Of a DNA stretch of 64,000 nucleotides, positions 48,850 to 61,240 are shown piece after piece. The DNA lies in assembly GCF_014905175.1 (NCBI RefSeq), contig NC_057788.1, positions 9,672,001 to 9,736,000 on the forward strand. The letters are read 5' to 3'. A program made the position numbers and the translations under genes. The notes beneath the pieces were generated by a model. The model made no database searches. It worked only from the letters and a program-made list of their open reading frames with translations, and was not told the DNA's origin. Positions within the stretch are counted from its first letter, which is position 1, and each line of letters begins with the position of its first letter. Source of the stretch: Aphidius gifuensis. Its lineage: Eukaryota; Arthropoda; Insecta; Hymenoptera; Braconidae.

Positions 48850-49575
48850 AACCATGTAACGTAGACATCTAACTGCAATCACGTTATTCCATGTAAGGGT
48901 GTTTTTTTTTTCAATTCATATCAACTTGATATTATCAAAGATAACAATAATTAATAACAATATAGCAAAATTAATGGTCAAACGTACAAAATTGTTTGAT
49001 TAAAACTCATCATTAAATTAATACATTTATTTCAAAAAAAATACATTATCAAGTCAATGACACTACAATTTGTATTAAAAAAGAAAAAAATTTATTGCAT
49101 CGGCAACTAAATTAATCATCAACAAAGAATCAATTAAGGTAAATGAAAATTTATAAGTTTAAAAATTACATTTATAAAACAATCACGTTTATCAATTGTT
49201 TTTTTACACGTTGCATGACATTCAATATTATTTGACTTTAAATATAATTTGAAATAAATTAGAATATATATTTTTTTATGGTTATTATTTTTTTTTCATC
49301 ATTCTGGGTGTTATACATTTAAATTTATCATTATAATATATTGTTTTAATATATATTTTCAAAGTTTACTTAAAATGAGTTTAAAAAAAAATATGTGTTA
49401 AGGAAGATTAATATTCTTCCATAATTTATTCTTAAAAACACACACAAAATGACATTGTGAAGACATTGTAAAAGAAAAATTTTATTATAACTTGTTTTCG
49501 ATATGACTTAAAATCATAAAAATTCGAATGTCAATGTTAATATTTTTGTAAGGCAAAGTTTAAAAATAAATATAC
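48850..49575 (+). pseudogene. Ghost F-box copy 2 (start fused to 3'UTR)
   Basis: It has the same structure as ghost copy 1: diverged cassette (CACGTT at 48880), leader TTTACTTAAAATGAG, ATG at 49375, then a frameshift within an A run and immediate entry into the 3'UTR (TATTCTTCCATAATTTATTC, GACATTGTGAAGACATTG, AATAAA near 49563). The same junction as at 37487 shows the deletion happened before the duplication. Confidence 0.75.
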
Positions 49576-49810
49576 TTTTTCGAACTATTTTATGAATCGG
49601 ACAATTATTCTTACCTTTCTTTTATATACATTTGTTATTCTTTTAAATAATAATTATTCAAAAAAAAAAATCGATTAATTATACTCCTAAACAAATATTC
49701 ATACTGCCAAAAATATTTTATGCGATACACTGGGTTTAACTTGCGATATCTGACAATAAATTTTGCAAAATGTATTTGTTTATTATCATTTATAACATTC
49801 AAAATTATTT

Positions 49811-50258
49811 ATTTACGATTTGAAACTTTGGACTACTTCTGACTACAAATGACTACAAAAACTTCGATAATAATGCATTAATTGTCAGTGTAGTCAACAC
49901 AATAAATGCAGTAGTCAATTGTAGTCAATTCATAAGTTTTCAAAGACCGTGTTGGTAACGTAGACTTTTAGCTGGGATCACGTGAGTTTTTTTTTGTTTT
50001 TTACTGTTTACACTCATAACATTCATATCAAAGGTTTTTTTTTACTGTTTACATTCATGACATTCATATCAAAGGTTAACGAACAGTTAACAAATAACAG
50101 TCAAACATACAAAATTGTTGAATTAAAACCAGTCATTAAATTATTACATCTTTTTTTGTTTTTAATATTTGTTATCATATTGTGTATCGGAAAAGAATAA
50201 AATTTATTGCATTAACTATAGCTAAAGTAATTATCAAAAAATCATAGGATCAATTTAG
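49811..50258 (+). promoter_or_regulatory. Promoter cassette and 5'UTR exon, F-box copy 7
   Basis: CACGTG lies at 49979-49984. Just downstream the stretch TTACTGTTTACA..TTCATATCAAAGG is duplicated in tandem (about 50000-50035 and 50042-50077), moving the E-box about 40 bp away from the ATG. The 5'UTR intron is 50259-50519. Confidence 0.6.
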
Positions 50259-50531
50259 GTAAATGAAAATATATATTGTTAACAATTATATTTACAAGAT
50301 AATCACGTGTATCAACTGTATTTAAACAAGTTGCATGTCATTCAAGATTATTCGGCTTAATAATATAATTTTATTGATATTGATTTTACTGGTAAATCAT
50401 CAACCTTTATTTGATCTTAAAATATATATTTTTTTATGGTTATTTTTGTTTATTTTATTATCCTGGATGTAAAACATCTTAAATTCATTATCATTTTTCG
50501 AATATACCTATAGTTTCAGAGTTGACTTAAA

Positions 50532-52209
50532 ATGAGTGCAAAAAGAATATGTATTGAGAAAGACCAAGCAATCTCTGATGATGGTGACAAGGATCAAAAA
50601 GTCGTCATCAACTCACTGGACTACGACGTATTAGCACAAATCATCATGTTGTTGCCATTACCAGGAAGGATAGACATGGAAGAAGGTAAATATTATATTA
50701 TCAAAATAGAGTTTCTCTGTTTTTTGTCAATAAAATATCAATGTTTTTATTATTATCTTTTAAATTTAATTTTATTTTAGTTTGTACCAAATGGAAAGAG
50801 GCATGTCGGCTAGCTTGGTATGACGTTAAGAAATACAAATATGGATCATCAATTGGACATTGTCATGATAATCGTTCGTTGACACAACCATACCCTAAAA
50901 AAATATTATTAAGGTGTGGTAATTATTTAAAAGAATTGTCTCTCTCAGATGTTTATGATTCAAGTATCATGCCATTTGTTGGTGATCACTGTAAAAATTT
51001 AACAAGTCTTGAATGTAAATTTGATAATGATTCCCTGATTAATAATGCTGATCGCTTTGCTCAAGCATTTACACAGTTGGATAAATTGAAATGCATCAAA
51101 ATAACAGTGGATTTCAACAACTCGAATGAGACGATTAATCTTTCTGCAATAATTGATAGTCTCCCAGAAGAAATTAATGAAATTAAGTTATTTGGTGAAC
51201 GAGGATGGAATCGAAAACGAAAAATTTCCATGGTACGTTGTTATTGAATATCAACAAGTTGTTTATGTATTATCAGTGACAATCAATACTATTATTTGAA
51301 AGAATATAAATTATTTAAATAAATTTTTATTATTTTCAGAGTTTTAAAAAATTTAAAAATCTTCAAAAATTGACATTACATCACATCTGTTTAGACAAGA
51401 TAAACTTTCAAGAAATAGCAGACATAACAACACTTGTTAATCTTAGCATTGGAATATTTGATATACACACAGCCCTTTCTCTTTTTAATAAAATCGTTAA
51501 TTTGGAATACATTGATCTATCGATGGATTTTGAGTATAGCTGTGTGTATAACTTCTCTCCAAAAGTACTAAGTATAATGCCTCACTTAGCAAATACAATT
51601 GTTGAATATTGCAAGAATTTGAAACATTTTAGAATAACTAGTAACAAAACAATAGACACTGTTTTAAAAAAATTGACAGAGTTGAAAAATCTTGAATGTT
51701 TAATATTGTATGGTAACTTTCGTTTGCTCGAAGAGGAATCAATAATCGCGATTTCAAACAATTGTAAAAAACTAAAACGTTTAGAAATAGATAATTGTAC
51801 GATAAATGATGACGAGTCAGTAGCTTGTCCATCTGCTCTTGATGAGTTATCAAAATTACAATATCTTGAACATCTACATTTGGATACATTAAATCTTGAA
51901 GATAGTGCAATTATTGCTATTGCTAATAATTGTAAGAACCTAAAAAGTTTAGGTGTCCGAGGTTGCACGGATCTTACTGAGACAGGTCTCGTTGCTTTAA
52001 CAAACTTGGAAAATTTAGAAAAACTAGATGTAAGCTATCTTGATAAAATTACAGACAGCTTCCTTATCAAATTAAAAGGCTTAAAAGAATTGAGTTGTTC
52101 TTATTGCCAGGAACTTACTAATGCTGGTATTATACAATTTATAAATAATAATCCAGATCTTGAAATTCTTGATGTCCGCTATATTAATTACATGACATTT
52201 GACAATTAA
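50532..52209 (+). CDS. F-box/LRR protein, copy 7 (truncated LRR)
   Basis: Exons are 50532-50685, 50781-51232 and 51340-52209, giving 491 residues. The F-box (LPLPGRIDMEE / VCTKWKEACRLAW) is intact, although P-E-R became P-G-R. In exon 3 about 40 residues, equal to one to two LRRs, are deleted in frame at KVLSIMPHLANTIVEYC. The C-terminus ends at INYMTFDN, losing the NRTNG and SQWLV segments. A donor change (ATG/GTACGT) ends exon 2. It also carries unusual substitutions in the otherwise constant CYDNRLLTQSYL block (HCHDNRSLTQPY). It looks like a relaxed or decaying copy, though still open. Confidence 0.8.
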
Positions 52210-53521
52210 TAAGATGGGTTGATGGTTAATTGATTTGAGCAAAAGATTGTAAGATTTGAGCAAGAATAAAGAAAATTAAATTTATAGCATGTATACCTTT
52301 TTCTAATTCATTATTATTCTTAATCATATAAATTTAAATGTCAATGTTAATAATTTTGTATGACAAAGTTACAAATTAATTATACTTTGTAAGATAATTT
52401 TTCGTATGGAGCAATTATTTGTACCTTCATTCGAAAATATGTCATGACAGCGTTGATGATATTCAAGTGGCTTAAAAAATCATTTTATATTTTTTCAATA
52501 AACATGCCAATAATTTTTAATACTTACAAATTTGTAAGAAAGGTAAATTTTTGAACATAACAATCACATCTTGTTGACAATACATTATTTCAATAAATAA
52601 TAATTCACGAAAATAAATAAATTAATTATTCATCTAAATTTTCATTCAGCTTAAAATACTTTTAAAGATTTGCCAAAAATAATAAACAAATATTATATTT
52701 CAAATATAATAAATATTTTTATTCATTTAATTAACAATTAAATATTTTTATTAAAAAAGTAATGAATAAATAAATACAAGAAGATTATTGAAGTAAACAA
52801 AGTACTCTGTAAAATTATTTGATGTAGTTTGATGATACACTGGGTTTAAATTTTAACAGCTAAAAATGAATTACAGCACAAATTATTTCTTTGTTATCAT
52901 TTATTTACAACTTGAAACTTTTGACTACTTTTTACTACAGCTTTGATAAATATTGAAGTCAACTGAAGTCAACTATAATGAGAGTTATCAAAATTTAAAA
53001 CTATGCATTTACCAATAGATAGAACTGTTTCTTCAGGAAATTCCAAGTAAACAAAAAAATGTTAATTATATCTTAAATAATAATAATTAAAAATTAAAAT
53101 GATAAAATATCCATATCAAATATTCATATCAGTCTATGTTTTAGGTCTCAAATAATATTATGGCCTTAGTATTTAAAAAATGCTATACGCTTTCGTCCAA
53201 CAAGTGGTCCATCAACATGCGTTCTTTAATTTTATTTTTCAGATAATTTTTATAATTTAGGACATAGTTTTTTGTTGATCCCCGTCATATAAATATATAT
53301 TATTTCATTCTTAAAGTGAGCAAAGTTTTGTAGTCGTCGGAGTTTGATAACGAAAAATAAAAAAAAAAAAAAAAAAAGATAAGGTGGTTTAGAAAGGTGT
53401 TGATAGTCAAAATAGATACTTAGCCAGAAATTAGTAAAAAAAATATACTATTATGTCTTGTAACGAGACGGAATGCTCCTGCGCATATTTTAATATTCCC
53501 ACCACATTTACCTGTCGTGTA
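52210..53521. repeat. 3' flank of copy 7 and truncated linker
   Basis: 52290-53000 repeats the flank of copy 3. A junction near 53005 then joins the linker otherwise found at 25890-26345 and 42800-43280. The linker stops abruptly at 53521 (CCTGTCGTGT), the left edge of the inverted block. No gene is seen. Confidence 0.55.
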
Positions 53522-53754
53522 TCTTTATTATAACCATTTTATTAATCATGTAAGTAATTATAATTTTTATCAATCCTTTTTCTAATTTTTTATTTGTACA
53601 ACCCAAATAAACTGATTGCTGAAAATAAACAAACGTAGCAACCACACAACTATATATACAATATTCATTTATGTTCAACTGAAATTGAATATTTCCAATT
53701 AATAATATGTTAAAACCATGAATTATGTTTATAATTTTGTTATTGTTTATTTAT

Positions 53755-53900
53755 TCGTTGATGCCAAATATACATAATTTCTTGGTATATTAAAAATTAA
53801 ATCCCAGAAACGAAAAGAAATATGTTGTTTTTGGTGTTGTTGTTGTTGTTGTTGGTGGTGTTGTATTATTATTCAAAACATCTTCTGACGGATCTATTAT
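53755..53900 (-). pseudogene. Family S tail fragment, minus strand
   Basis: The ACA run (seen as TTG/GTT on plus at 53824-53866) and the ATCCCAGAAACGAAAAGAAA stretch match the S-gene tail, here downstream of F-box copy 8. Confidence 0.6.
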
Positions 53901-54426
53901 TTTATTAATCCTTTAACTTTACTGATTACGTTATTTGTTCAATTCAATCTTCGTGTTTTTTTTTTTTTTCATTATTTAAATTAAGATACTCAATATGGTT
54001 AATTATATAAATTAAAATATCCATTTTTTTTTTAAATATAATATTTGTTTTTCATTTCCGAAAAATCTTTAGAAATATTTTTGGCAGTATGAATATTTGT
54101 TTAGGTATATATGATTAATCAATTCATTGTTGTGAATAATTATATTTATTAAAAGAATAGAAAATTTATAAAAAAAAAAAGGTAAAAATAATTGTCCAAC
54201 TCAAAAAATTATTTGAAAAACTATATTTATTTTTTAACTTTGCTTTACAAAAATATTAACATTGTCATTCAAATTGTTATGATTCCAATAGTAATATCGA
54301 AAACAAGCTATAATAAAAATGTTCTTTTACAATGTCTTCACAATGTCATTTTGTAAGGGTTTTTAAGAATAAATTATAGAAGAATATAACGCGCAAATGA
54401 GAAAGAAAAGTATATAATAACTACAA

Positions 54427-56370
54427 TTAAATCTTTTTAACAACCAACCATTGAGATGTAATTATTGACTTAGAAGCTTCTTTTATTGACGAGCTACACC
54501 CCATTATGTGTAAAATGATACCATTTGTACGGTTTTTAGTTGCCTGATCAGCAGCAATAACCATATCAGTTGTGATATTATATATACCCCCGACACTAAT
54601 CTTTTTAAGATCTGGATTATTTTTTATGAATTTAATAATACCAGCATCAGTAATTTCCTTGCATTCATCACAATGCAATTCTTTCAATCCTTTCAATTTG
54701 ATGAGGAAGCTGTCTGTAGTTATATCAAGATTACTCACATTAAGTTTGTGTAAATTTTCCAAGTTTGTTAAAGCAACGAGAGCTGTCTCAGTAAGACTCG
54801 TGCAATCTTGGATATCTAAACTTTTCAAGTTCTTACAATTATTAGCAATAGCAATAATTGTGCTATCATAAAGATTTCTTACATCATTCAAGTCTAGATG
54901 TTCAAGATATTGTAATTTTGATAACTCATCAAGAGCAGATGGAGAACAAAGTAGCTCAGCATTAATAGATCGTCGTATGCAACAATCAGGAATTTCTAAA
55001 CGTTTAAGTTTTTTACAATTGGTAGAAATCGCATTTATTGATTCGTCAGGAAGCTCATCCAGACCATACAATATTAAACATTCAAGATTTTTTAACTCTG
55101 TCAACTTTTTTAAAGCAGTATCCATTTTATTGTTACTAGTTATTCTCAAATGTTTCAAATTCTTGCAATATTCAACAATTGTATTTGCGAGGTCCGGCAT
55201 TATGTCACAAGAAATTCCAAGGTGTTGTAAATTTTGAAAGTTTATCCATTTTTTACGAGGAATTTTACTTACATCATAAGGACCATATGGAATATCAAGA
55301 TGTTTTAGATTTTTGCATGTACAAAAAATAGTATTGAGTATTTTTGTAGAGATTGCACCTACATATATACACTTAGTCATGCTCGTCATCAAGTCGATAT
55401 ATTCCAAACTAACGAGTTTATCAAATAGAGAAAGGTTTGGGTGTGTGTCATATAATCCAATGTTAAGATGAACAAGTGTTGTTATGTCTGCTATTTCTTG
55501 AAGGTTTAAACAGAGGCCAACTGATGTTAATTTTCGAAGATTTCTGAATCTTTGAACAGACTGAAAATAATAAGAATTTATTTAAATAATTTGTATTCAG
55601 TTATGATAGTATTGTTTGTCGCTAGTGATACATAAACAACTAGTTGATAATCAATAACAACTTACCATGGGAATATTTTGTTCTCGATTCCACCGAGGTT
55701 TAGCAAATAAATGGATTTCATTAATTTCTTCTGGAAGACTATTAATTATTTCAAATAAATTAATTGCTGTTTTTTGTTTATTCCTATGGATCAGTAACAT
55801 TCTGATGCATTTTAATTTATCCAACTGTGTAAATGCTTGAACAAAGTCATCAGCATTATCAATTAAACATTTAACATTAAATTTACATTCCAAGGTTGTT
55901 AAATTTTTGCAGTGATCACCAACAAATGGCATAATACTTGAATTGCAAACATTTGAGAAAGACAATTCATGCAGATAATTGCCACATCTTAATAATATTT
56001 CCTCGAGATATGATTGTGTCAACAAACGGTTATCATAACAACGTCCAATTGATGATTTACATTTGTATTTTTTAATGTCATACCAAGCTAGTTGACATGC
56101 CTCTTTCCATTTGGCACAAACTAGAATAAAACGTATATTAAATTTAAAAATTAACAATACAAACATTGAATGTTATTAACAAAAAAGAAACTTTATTTTG
56201 ATAATAATATATTCACCTTTTTCCATGTCCATCCTTTCTGGTATTGGCAGCAACATGATGATTTTTGCTAGTGAGTCGTAATCCAGTGAATTGATGACGA
56301 CTTTTGGATCCTTGTCACCATCATCAGAGATTGCTTGGTCTTTCTCAACACATATTCTTTTTGCACTCAT
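54427..56370 (-). CDS. F-box/LRR protein, copy 8 (minus strand)
   Basis: Exons in coding order are 56370-56217, 56120-55666 and 55560-54427, giving 580 residues. The F-box is LPIPERMDMEK / VCAKWKEACQLAW. Exon 2 is a mosaic. Its middle (MLLIHRNKQKTAINLFEIIN) resembles copies 4 and 6, including the extra codon of copy 6, while its end (KPRWNREQNIPMVS) matches copy 2. Exon 3 resembles copy 5 (GPYDVSKIP, CCIRRSIN). AATAAA on the minus strand is at 54231-54226. It is intact, and the only F-box copy on this strand. Confidence 0.87.
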
Positions 56371-56633
56371 TTTAAGTCAACTCTGAAAATATATATTTAA
56401 TAAATAATGATGAATTTATTACAACCAAAATAATATAATAAACCAAAATAACCATCAAAAAATATATATTCCAAGATCAAATAAAGGTTGATGATTTACC
56501 GGTAAAATCAACATCAATAAAATTATATTTATAAAGCCAAATAATGTTGAATGTCATGCAACATGTTTAAATACAGTTGATACACGTAATTGTCTTATAA
56601 ATATAATCGTTAAAAATATAAATTTTCATTTAC

Positions 56634-57050
56634 CTGAATTGATCCTATGGTTTTTTGATAATTACTTTAGCTGTAGTCAATGCAATAAATTTTATTCTTT
56701 TTCGATACACAATGTCATTGATAACGAGTTAAAAACAAAAAAAGATGTAACAATTTAATGACTGGTTTTAATTAAACAATTTTGTATGTTTGACTGTTAA
56801 TTGTGCTATTGTTATTTGTTAACCTTTGATATGAATGTCATGAATGTAAACAGTAAAAAACAAAAAAAAAAAAAAAAACCCACGTGATCCCAGCTAGAAG
56901 TCTACGTTACCAACACGGTCTTTGAAAAACTTATGAGTTGACTACAATTGACTACTGCATTTATTGTGTTGACTACACTGACAATGCATTTATCGAAGTT
57001 TCAAGTTGTAGTCAAAAGTATTCCAAAGTTTCAAATTGTAAATAAAAGTA
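56634..57050 (-). promoter_or_regulatory. Promoter cassette and 5'UTR exon, F-box copy 8
   Basis: CACGTG lies at 56881-56886, 511 bp before the ATG, with a 17-A run beside it. The TGACTAC block is at 56935-57020, and the 5'UTR intron is 56383-56633 (CAG/GTAAAT to TTTTCAG). Confidence 0.6.
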
Positions 57051-58425
57051 TCGCAAGTTAAACCTAGTGTATCATTGTACTGCATCGAATAACTTGTATT
57101 ACTGATTACTTTATTTGTTCAATTCAATAATATTTGTTTTTCATTTTCAAAAAATTTTGAGAAATATTTTTAGCTTTATGAATATTTATTTAGGTAAAAA
57201 AGTAATCAATTTATTTTCGTAAATTATTATATTAATTAAAATAATATATATTATTTTTACCATACAGCATGAGCTTTTCCCAGATGGGTTTTCTATACAC
57301 ATAAAAAAAAAGTTTGTTAAATTAATATTAATAATTTTACTTACTTGTAAATTGTGTACATGGAACATAGAATGCTAAAGTAGGTAATTTTAATGCAATC
57401 ATTATAATTATTATTTATGAAAAAAGACATGGTATATTTATATCAAAACATTGTGTATGTTCTCAAAATAATCATTTTAAATATACATCATCATTGCGTA
57501 ATTTTAAACTTAAAATTAAAATTTCAAGAATTTTGAATTGAATTTAAACAGAAACATATTTTCAAAAAATAGATAGGCAATCGTTTTAGAGAAATTTTTT
57601 ATTACGATTGACTGAATTAGGTAAAAAAACAAATTAAATTACCATTGAAAATAATGTATACGGTATTTATTTATGTTTAACTTAAATCATGAATTATGTT
57701 TTATTTTATTATTGTTTATTTATTTACTTTATTGTTGTATTTTATATAATAAAGTTTGTAACAAAAACAGCTGCCAATATAATTCAAGAAATAATTTAAA
57801 CCCATAAGCTTGAAGAGGTTTTTGATGAAGAAAATTGTATGTATATGTTTAAAAGTATTTGATGTTTATTGAAAAATAATTTGACTAACTGTTGATGCCA
57901 AATATACATTATTTCTTGGTATATTAAAAATTAAATCCCAGAAATGAAAAGAAATATGTTGTTTTTGTTGTTGTTGTTGGTGGTGATGGTGCTGCAATTT
58001 TTTTTCAAAACATCTTCTTCTGAGTCTATTATTTTATTGTTAGTATTATTAAGATGATTGGGAACTTTTTCGACACTCAAATCTTAGTTGGACCAAGTAT
58101 TTCACACAATTGATACATTGTTAAGTAAAGGTAAAGAATTCTTCATGACTTATTAGTTATAATTTTTCTGGCTTTCATTTTTTTTTCCATTTCGATGCTA
58201 GCCTCAACGATAACCCCTATCGTAAGGGCTAGCATCGAAATGAAAAAAAATTGAAAACCAGAAAAATTACATAAGTATCTGCAATGAAGATACCGGCAAT
58301 CAGGTCGTATGTTGTACTTTCTGTTTTGTTTTCCTTCATATATTTTTCATTAACTGTAATAACAAAAAAAATGAATAATTCCAAGCATAAAAACCAAGGA
58401 AATTTTTTTTTTTTTGTTACTATAG

Positions 58426-58960
58426 TTGACGAAGAACATATGAAGGAAAACAACACAGAATCAACACACTACCTGTTTACCAGTATCTTTATTGCAGATA
58501 CTTGTAATTTTCAATAATAGAAACAAAAAGTTGGAATAAGTTTAAACGCGCTACTAATGATAATGTTATACTAAAGATTCAGGATTATTTTAAAAGCGTA
58601 TTAATTACTGAAGACTATATTTCTATTTTCCAACTCAACCAATATTGATTTATGTACCGAGGAAATCAGGATGACCATTAACACAATAAAAAAAAAATGA
58701 ATATGTGTATATCGATTTCACCATAAGAAACCGAAATAGGAATCATTGGAAAATAACAATAATGATCAAGACATAAATTTTGTGTTTTCCGAGATAATAA
58801 ATATGGCCAATGATAGATCAAATGATAATGAATAATCTTAGAAAAGAAATGCTAGCTATCAATAGTAATACTGAAATAGAAATCAAAATTTTACACCCCG
58901 AAAATTGTATTGATTACAAAAAATTTGATTCGTTCTTTAAACAAAAACTATCATGAACAA
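58426..58960 (+). pseudogene. Chimeric fragment: family S joined to family T
   Basis: On the plus strand an acceptor (TACTATAG) leads into VDEEHMKENNTESTHYLFTS and, at 58540, RATNDNVILKIQDYFKSVLI with TEDYIS (family S text). Near 58610-58640 it switches to NSTNIDLCTEEIRMTINTIK, then INFVFSEIIN, which corresponds to NSTDIDSCTNEIRMTIDTMK and INFVFSEMMN of the family T gene at 17016-18900. Frameshifts and stops follow (RKEML-like text at about 58840). It is dead, but it physically joins two families. Confidence 0.65.
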
Positions 58961-60770
58961 TATCTAAAGACGAGAGAGAAAATTCTAAAAGAATTGGAAT
59001 TCACTAAAAATGTAGGCGATTTATAATAAGGAATGGAGAAAAGGAATAAAAAATCTAAAAAGTTCCCAATCTCCCTGATAATACTGACGTTAAAATAATA
59101 AACCCGTCATATCAATGAAATCCTGTGATGGTGCTGATTTGGTTTCCGCTCTTTTTATTATTTGTTAACTGTAATAACAAAAAAAAAATTATTTCTCTAA
59201 TCTAAATTTTTAAAACATTGTATAACTTAGTGCTCAGAGTAAAAAAAATTATGAGGGTTGCCTTATCGACAAAGAAAATACATGTGAAAAATTTCTACCA
59301 TAGGAACCCGACTGACACCGTAATATAATCAAACTAATTGAATTAATTTTTTTTTTTTTGCATATATACTGATCAAATTTTTATCTTCATTTGCAGTTTT
59401 TTTTTTATTCCTAATACTTGTTATAAGAAATATATATTCCAGTTGATAAAATTTAAGCAAAAATTTTTAGTATAATACTTCCAACAAATATTGGAAACAA
59501 TTGTTTCAAATATAGAAAGAATAAATATCGCGGTATATTGTTACAGTTATTTCGGAATTGGCAATGCTGTTGTTACATAAATTTAGTGGTGTATTGTTAT
59601 CTCGTTAAACTTTTCGTGCAAAAAATAAAAATATTAAATAAACAAAATCTATATAAATTTGTTCGTGTAGAAAGTTTAATTTTTTTTTAAATAATTACCA
59701 AGTCACCAAGTCAAACATTGAAGATAATAAAAAATTTGTAAAATGAAAAAATTCAAAAGATTTACGATAAAAAGAAAAAAAAAAAAAAAACTTTGTTATT
59801 ATTAGTATAGTTTAGTAAATGTATAGTCATACTATCGATAATCTACACGTGTCTGATAAGATTCTAGACTTGAAGAAATTAAAAAACTTAAAATATACTT
59901 AAATAATTTATTTATTTATTATTATTTTTTTTTATTCTCGGTATTTTTTTTTAATTTTAACAATAAAATACTTCAGTGACTAACTAATCTATGTATAGAT
60001 TTTTTATCTTTTCAGCTACTTAAAATAAAAGAAAAATTAAAAAATCATAGAAAAATGTAGATATAATAATAAGAGTCTGTGTTGTATTTAACATTTGTTT
60101 TAATTTTAACTTTTATTTCACTGATTTTATTTTTGTTTCTTGTTTAAATTAATAAAAATTTATTTACCGTAAAATATGTGATGTATATTGTTCAGTTGAT
60201 AACATGATACTTTCATTTAAAATTATTATTTTTTAATATTTAATTGATAATATTTGGTCGGAAAATCTCCTTGAATATACAAATTTAAATTATTACAATA
60301 TTTGCCTGCTTGTTTTCTTATTTTTTTTTTTTTATTTAATTTCAATTACATTTTGTATATTATTTGGTAAAAGAAAAAAAAAAATTATAAAAAGAACTTG
60401 ATCAATTTTTGTGTTGTATAACTTTAAATATTTGAATAATTTTTTTAAATATATTGTCAAGCATCCAATAAAGTGTAGCTCATTGAAAGTTCAACATCCA
60501 AGTAAAAAGTAACTCAAATTTTTTTTGACTCATGTAAAAAACTTTTTTTGTCATAGTTTAAAAAGAAAAAAAAAAAAAAAACCCGGATTTAAATTTATGT
60601 TAGATAAATTTATCAACTTTTTTGGAATTGGAAAGTATTAGACAAGTGACTCAAACGTGTTAGCGCGGGGTAAAGATAAAAGCAATTAAAAAAAAAAAAA
60701 AAAATTGATAATAAATGTAAAGCGGATAAAAAAAATAAAGAAAGATAAATATAGTGTAATTATTACTTAC
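58961..60770. other. Interior of inverted block, no live gene
   Basis: 59090-59260 mirrors the broken S exon near 28205 (AATCCTGTGATGGTGCTGAT is the reverse of its end). The rest mirrors the 26900-28100 intron of remnant B, including the ACACGTGTCTGATAAG segment at about 59845. No coding sequence. Confidence 0.45.
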
Positions 60771-61240
60771 TCAAAATAAATATGCGTGCCATTAATACAA
60801 TTCGAAAAAATGGTTTTTTTGAAGCCATTTTCATTGACATTTTACAAGTTGACAATGAGATTTTTTTTGTCCTGTTACTTGAATTGAACAACCAAAACTG
60901 ATGATTATTTTTTTGTCTTCTACTTGAATGTCTTCTCCATTAATTAATAATATTAACCATTAACAAATTATTAATTTTTCAACAGACTGTAACGTGTGGA
61001 TTCTCTTCACCTTTACTTTTTTATTTATTTTAAAATTCTTCTTATTAAATATTTATTTTACCAGATAGACTGTTACGTATTAAGTATAAATTGTACTGAT
61101 TTGTAAGGTGGCAATGCCACGTCACGAATCTATGTTGAGCAAGTGTATTTTTCGGACGCACCTTGTCATCTTGGTGGCCGGACTTGAAGTGATTTTTCTA
61201 TTTTAATAATTTAATTTACACGAAAACACTCCACATTGAC

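Larger units (their letters stand above)
57890..60840 (-). pseudogene. Family S remnant D
   Basis: On the minus strand the signal exon 60840-60771 (MSMKMASKKPFFRIVLMARI, FIL, then GTAAGT) is intact. The next recognisable same-strand exon is at 58353 (after TTACAG), reading NEKYMKENKTESTTYDLIAG. It has lost its donor and runs to a stop past a hairpin (CATTTCGATGCTAGCC / GGCTAGCATCGAAATG at 58187-58242). The ACA tail and 3'UTR lie at 58040-57890. A large part of the interior is inverted or replaced. It cannot make the full protein. Confidence 0.65.
53522..61240 (-). repeat. Inverted composite block (family S remnant D + F-box copy 8)
   Basis: 53525-53720 is the reverse complement of about 37740-37890 (ACCCAAATAAACTGATTGCT and following). 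57250-61240 is the reverse complement of the 26360-29720 region, including the signal exon, hairpin and ACA tail. The plus-strand linker resumes neither at 53521 nor at 61240 (CTCCACATTG / ACACATAG), so both edges are sharp. Confidence 0.65.

Noticed and set aside
53820..53870. Valine/leucine repeat peptide on the plus strand
   Set aside because: It is the reverse strand of the family S ACA tail.
57186..57368. 60-codon minus-strand frame starting MFHVHNLQ
   Set aside because: It reads through the apparent intron of the repeated cassette and is broken in the other copies.
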